Assembly (NCBI RefSeq): GCF_026914265.1 | Contig: NC_069128.1 | Coordinates: 32,046,460 to 32,110,459 of the forward strand | Length of the DNA: 64,000 nt | Source of the DNA: Mya arenaria | Lineage: Eukaryota > Mollusca > Bivalvia > Myida > Myidae | Reading direction: 5' to 3' | Part shown: piece by piece, positions 59,281 through 64,000 of the stretch | Layout: each line of letters starts with the position of its first letter | Position numbering within the stretch: position 1 is the stretch's first letter | Translations under genes and position numbers: made by a program | The notes under the pieces: generated by a model | Databases searched by the model: none | Told to the model about the DNA's origin: nothing | Seen by the model: the letters and a program-made list of their open reading frames with translations, nothing else

Positions 59281-61079
59281 TTCATATATGTTAATGTTTT
59301 AACGACTAGTTCAATATCACATTTCATTGTGTTTGGTTGCTATTCGTATTTTAAGTATATCGTATATTGAATGTTTTAAAGGTGTATTATTTGTTATTGA
59401 TATTTCCTGTAATAAGTTATCCGTTTATTTCGTTGTAAAGCGCCTTTGAACGTGTGGTTAAAAATGGTGCTGTATAAGTTAATCGATAAATAATAATTGC
59501 GTATTGTGAACAAGTTGTGTGTCGAGAAAGGTGAATAATTGGTATCAAGCGGGAGTTGATTATATTCCAAGTCAAAGTCAAACACGGTTTATTCTCTCAT
59601 ACCATAAACATGGCAAATGAGGTCCTATACAAAACATATATACATGGCGGCAGATATAATGTAAATTTCTAACTACAATTCATATGATACCCAATACGAG
59701 TATCGGACGGTCATTTACAGCCAGAAAACATTATAGTCAAATCACAATGAATAAGGTTGTATCAATAGTAGAAATATTACCTTTGAATCACTTGTACATA
59801 AGAAAAAGAATATCTAACAATTGTGTGCCTAATTTATACAATTGTTCTTATGTGTATCATAACGATTTGTATGTGTCTCAACTGTTATGTGGAATCGCTT
59901 GGTATGTTTCATTGCACAATCTCGCGAAGAAAGAAATGCAAATTGCACAATTTCACATAAATACCATCACTGTACCTAAATAAGAATCATCAGCATATTT
60001 TAACATTTGTAATGACAATGATAGGAAAGTGTATTTAATGAATAAAGGCTTAATATAAGATTTAATATCATAAAGCATACTATTTAAATTCATACATGAA
60101 ATATTCGTCTCAATATCGATATGGACATGTCATTGTGAGATATTGGTCCATGTCTGATACCTATCAGTAATGACACCCCGCTGTGACAGATTCTTATCGT
60201 GCGGTCAGTACTTGGAACCATGCTGTCACTGATGACTATAATACGATGTGTATTGAACCCCAATGGCGGTCAGGTTCAAAACGGGATGCTCCTGTGAACC
60301 AGAAATTAAATCTTGTATTTACACAAAGGAGTATTTGAAGATAAACTTTAAATATTCACTTATAATTATAATAGTTTTGTTCATCCTCACCTGATGTGAA
60401 TATTTTTTGGAATGTATTTATGATTCTATTTCATATTATGTATAACCTATGTCATACCATGTGTTTGTTTATTTATTATTCATTTGTGGTTAAGAAGATG
60501 ATGTACGTTGTACAAGTCTTAATAAAATATCTGTTCTGTTTTATTTACACGAAGGTAACAAGTAAGAGTACGCGGTGTATGAGAGAAACATCTGAAGTCG
60601 GAATATTTATTTCTTAATGCAATGCAGTTCAAGAGTACATTGCACGTCAGTGTTTCTATTTATATATATATGTATGTTTTATCAATTATATTCGTATTGT
60701 TCTTGGTATAATAATAGTACAATATAGATTTAGTGAATACATTTTAGGAAAAGCGTTGTAAGCATTTGCTTTTAAAAAGAAAGGCGAGGAATATTTGGGG
60801 AATAGTTGAAAGCGAATATGGATTTTAAAATTGGCTAATTAATGTCGGAACACCTTGAGAACGTGATATGTTAAATTTCACGTGTTTGGTAAAAGGGTGT
60901 GAATTCGCAGTACCTAATGAAAGCTCTTGTTGATATATCAAAGTTAGAACCGTGTAATGAGTGTTTGTAGCAGAATTAACACCTTGGCACGGCTTGAGCA
61001 CAATCGTCAGATTGTCAGTATATATAAAGGTGTGTTCAAATATATTGCATGTATGTTGTGTTCACTCTTGTTATTAAAA
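59281..61079. other. No supported gene
   Basis: AT-rich. A 99-aa ORF at 59684-59983 has no motif. ATATATATAT lies near 60660. Confidence 0.4.
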
Positions 61080-61890
61080 ATGAAGAAAGTTGCAATTTTC
61101 GGGGTCAGTCACGTCTGGCGACTAGACGCATTCTGCAATGAGGACCTCAAGGTGCGTTGTTTTTTCATGTTCACTCACTATGTACAGTAAAACCTAACTT
61201 CCTATTTAGTTAGCTTACATCGGCGATTTATACGTGTTTGTTTCTAGTTGTCATATAACGACATGCCAATATACTCGTACTAAAAAGTTTTAGGATGGTC
61301 AATCTGTGAGAGTGCAGCTTGTAGACTTTTTGTAAACACCTACTGTCACGATTTAATGACTCAACCTAATTAAGCGTACTAAATATTAGGTCTGAATGTA
61401 CAATGATATATTATGTATTCATATGTGATGTTTAAGCACTTTGCACACTGTGAAATGTTACAGTCATAAGTTGTGTAGTAATTCTATAATTGAAAGGCCG
61501 CATATATATTCTGTTTTGTATATATTATGTTTTACTTCAATTGAATATATACGGATGACAATTATTAAAACAATGTTGCAATGAGGTGATAATTGAAAAG
61601 AATATTACAAAGGCAACGACTGTGAAGCCATTTACAATATTAAATGTATTCTTTTAGGTGCCTATGGAGGTGCGTTTCTTTGGTGCGGGCGGGATGAAAG
61701 CTTTCAAACCCAAACCAGGACTTTTGAAACAGGTGAAGATGTACGGGGCGGACTTGGTGGTAGTGAGTTTGGGCGGCAATGATATCACAACTACATCCGT
61801 ACCGAAGGACATAGTGGCGGCCGTACTTCACATTGCCCAGGACTTCCTTGACAGTGGTGTATCTACCATCCTGGTGTTGGAGATTGGGGA
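61080..61890 (+). pseudogene. Second SGNH hydrolase-like gene, partial and probably degraded
   Basis: Exon 61080-61151 (24 codons, KKVAIFGVSHVWRLDAF) ends at an AAG|GTGCGT donor. Exon 2 opens at 61658 after TTCTTTTAG in the same phase. It reads VRFFGAGGMKAFKPKPG, then ADLVVVSLGGNDITT (SGNH block III with G-N-D) and VSTILVLEIGERG. Block I has GVS where GDS is usual, so the residue next to the catalytic Ser is changed. After about 61890 the similarity moves to another frame (YADVFIRSTLAISYENN), and no block V Asp-His is found, so the copy is probably a pseudogene or its frame is damaged. It is a distant relative of the minus-strand SGNH gene at 16-29 kb. Confidence 0.6.
61296..61320. repeat. 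MITE family B, terminal fragment
   Basis: TCAATCTGTGAGAGTGCAGCTT: only the right end remains, inside the SGNH-like intron. Confidence 0.6.
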
Positions 61891-63064
61891 GCGTGGAATA
61901 TTTTTTTCGTGGTCACTTTGTTATATTTATAATCTATGCAATCTATTTATGCATGTACGCCGATGTTTTCATTCGGAGCACCTTGGCCATTTCCTACGAA
62001 AACAACCTCAAATGTCTATGAACGGTTTACAAAGTAAGAAATCGGTACACTTTGAATTAAGCAGCTGTACTTATGTTTGCAATTTTATAAAATTAACGGG
62101 CAACTATTTTCAACTTAAATCTACACATTTTTTTCATTATATAATGTAGAATTTACGGACCTTCTTAACTGAGGTTGTTCTCGAAAAAATGGAGCTCAAC
62201 ATGAATACTTCTATGCAACCATTATTTATGTCCATGTCATGCTTGTGTTGTTGTGATATTTGCCACATTTTACCAAACTTAATCTATTGGTGTATAATTT
62301 CGCGTTTCTTTTGCCCAGTTTATTTCCATCTTTTCAACTGTCACTTGGTCCCCGTTTTTTACTGTTTGTAGAAATTGTGTAACCTCCACTTGTGTTCACA
62401 GTCAGTTAAGGGCGCTGTATGAAATGCAGATAACTTTTCAAAATCCTTCTTTAAAATGAAAATAATACAACAAAATAATTCACACAGCTACCACCGATTA
62501 AAACAAATATAGATGAAAGCAAAATGGCAAAGAAATTAAAAAAAACATACATTTCAATCCAGTCAGCGGACATTTAAATATATTAAAGACCTATGTCATG
62601 TATCAGTTTGTCTAGCTGTGCTTCGAAAACGCCTTAATTGTGCTTCTCAGTTGTGTTGTAATTATGTGTGTTAATTGTTTCGATATATATATAAGATCAC
62701 CGGATATGGCGCTCGGTAAGACCAGAACATTCGTTATGTACAGGAACATCTAGATTAATTGAAACTACGTAAATGCTGATGTCGTTGCCTTCATCATGTC
62801 CAGCTTGAAAATTACCAAACGAAAATTTCCCATTATATGGAGTAACATCAAATTCATGCATAGGCGCATTCAATTGTTTGTTGTGGATTTACTGTGCGCC
62901 ATTGTCCGGTACAAAAAAAAAATGTCATTTTAGATGTTATGTGTTTTATTGTATGTCTTTTTGTTCATATAATGTGTTTTTGAATTGTGTAACATTTTGT
63001 ATCATTTTTGCTCGTGCCATGCTGTGTCTACTCTGGAAAACATGTCATACCCTTTGAAGTGCTT
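61891..63064. other. No further gene seen
   Basis: AT-rich; the remains of the SGNH-like frame fade out by about 62035. Confidence 0.4.
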
Positions 63065-63500
63065 GCGCGTGAGTTTGTTGCTACAGAGACCCGCCGTGAA
63101 TCCCATTGTAGGGAAACTTCAGTCGCACTGAGGTGGCATATCTCTCAGCGCAACTCGCGTCGCAAGTGCAACTACTCCTTTTTCCAAATTGCGTTAACCT
63201 TTTGTCGTCGTCGAAAACCATCCGCCAATAATAAGCAATAATAGCGGCTAGCTGATGTCAACATGCACTTTTATGTCAAACGATATACATGGTAAATTCA
63301 ATTTTGGGGTGTACCATTTATGTCAGAGCTAGACAATCGGTGAAACCCATTTAAGCTCGTGAGTTTGTTGCTGCAGAGACCCGCCGTGAATCCCATTGTA
63401 GGGAAACTTCAGTCTCACTGAGGTGGCATATCTCTCAGCGCAACTCACGTAGCAAATGCAATTACTCCTTTTGTAAACGGCCAGCAATAAATACGGTTAG
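63065..63500. repeat. Direct duplication of a block of about 120 bp, 291 bp apart
   Basis: 63067-63185 and 63358-63474 share GTGAGTTTGTTGCT, CAGAGACCCGCCGTGAATCC, ATTGTAGGGAAACTTCAGTC and TGAGGTGGCATATCTCTCAG with few differences. Both are followed by GGCTAGCTGATGTC or GGTTAGCTGATGTC, so the repeating unit is about 290 bp. Confidence 0.85.
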
Positions 63501-64000
63501 CTGATGTCGACTACATTTACTGGGATGGATTATTCCTTAATCATCGCTTTATGATAAAATATTTCTCTATATCGCATCAACAACAAATAAATAAAAATAG
63601 TTCAGGAAAAGTTCATGAAGAGTTCGAACTTGCTCGACAACATGACATGTTACAGGCATATTTTCCTCGCGTTTCGCTTTCGAGTCTTTGAGGTACGCAT
63701 GAAGTAACAACTGTACTTAAAAAATGAAAAAAGGGTGCATATGTTTTCAGTTTATGTCCCCCTTTAGGGAAAGCTGAGACATATGCATTGACGTGACATT
63801 CAACAGTACTGCCAACAATGTCACACCATTATACCTATCTTTCTAGCCATGGGTTCTTTGTATGCTTTGATTGATAATTGACAGTCATTATACAACTGTT
63901 TTGTCAACTCAGTTTTACATCTTGTACATATGTTTTATTTATTTTGTTTTATACACTGACTGTTCAGGCTATCATATGTGTATTTAACTTCTATTATTAT
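63501..64000. other. No gene seen
   Basis: AT-rich end of window; nothing recognised. Confidence 0.4.

Noticed and set aside
59684-59983. 99-aa ORF as a gene
   Set aside because: AT-rich codons, no motif, no supporting signals; chance length in this composition.

Overview
This is eukaryotic, AT-rich, repeat-dense DNA. Most coding sequence is split by canonical GT..AG introns. The mix of many short inverted-repeat transposons, long minisatellites, SGNH-esterase genes, a KDZ/HMGXB3-like transposase gene, a lone sushi exon and an IAP-type RING suggests a lophotrochozoan, most likely a bivalve mollusc. That taxonomic call is inference; the species cannot be named from this window.

Layout. 1-1100: the C-terminal RING of an IAP-like protein, then a compact 99-residue cysteine-rich ORF, then a 13-bp minisatellite. 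1.4-10.6 kb: mostly repeats, including three full copies and one 61-bp copy of a GC-rich TAA-target MITE (family A), a gag fossil of a Gypsy-type LTR element split by a small Harbinger MITE, one sushi exon, a tRNA-derived SINE, and MITE families B and C. 10.95-16.06 kb (minus strand): a large KDZ-transposase-type gene whose first recognisable exon ends exactly on a 2A ribosome-skipping motif. 16.2-29.4 kb (minus strand): an SGNH/GDSL hydrolase-like gene of at least seven exons. Inside it lies an 8,061-bp PIF/Harbinger DNA transposon (18944-27004) that looks complete, with matching inverted ends, a CTG target duplication, a five-exon DDE transposase and a convergent six-exon Myb/SANT-like protein. 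The insertion falls on the CAG of a CAG|GT splice donor of the SGNH gene.

27.7-47.2 kb: repeat country. It holds family A copies, tRNA-derived SINE pieces, a three-level nest of elements with a higher-order tandem array carrying nuclear-receptor-like half-sites, a 55-bp minisatellite of about 30 copies, a 1.9-kb Harbinger-like element, and several MITEs. No convincing gene was found between 33 and 48 kb. 48.5-50.95 kb: one intronless 810-residue multi-pass membrane protein with a signal peptide. 51-64 kb: a full MITE C copy, a CpG-rich block between direct repeats, microsatellites and tandem arrays, a second partial SGNH-like gene (61.1-61.9 kb) that looks degraded, and a duplicated 120-bp block near the right edge.

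The parts that belong together are these. The two Harbinger proteins, the element's ends and the 256-bp MITE at 3030-3285 with the same ends and target form one mobile system. The SGNH and 2A-zinc-finger-KDZ genes lie head to tail on one strand less than 150 bp apart and may share regulation or transcription. No database search could be run, so family names rest on motifs, splice phases and ends read directly.
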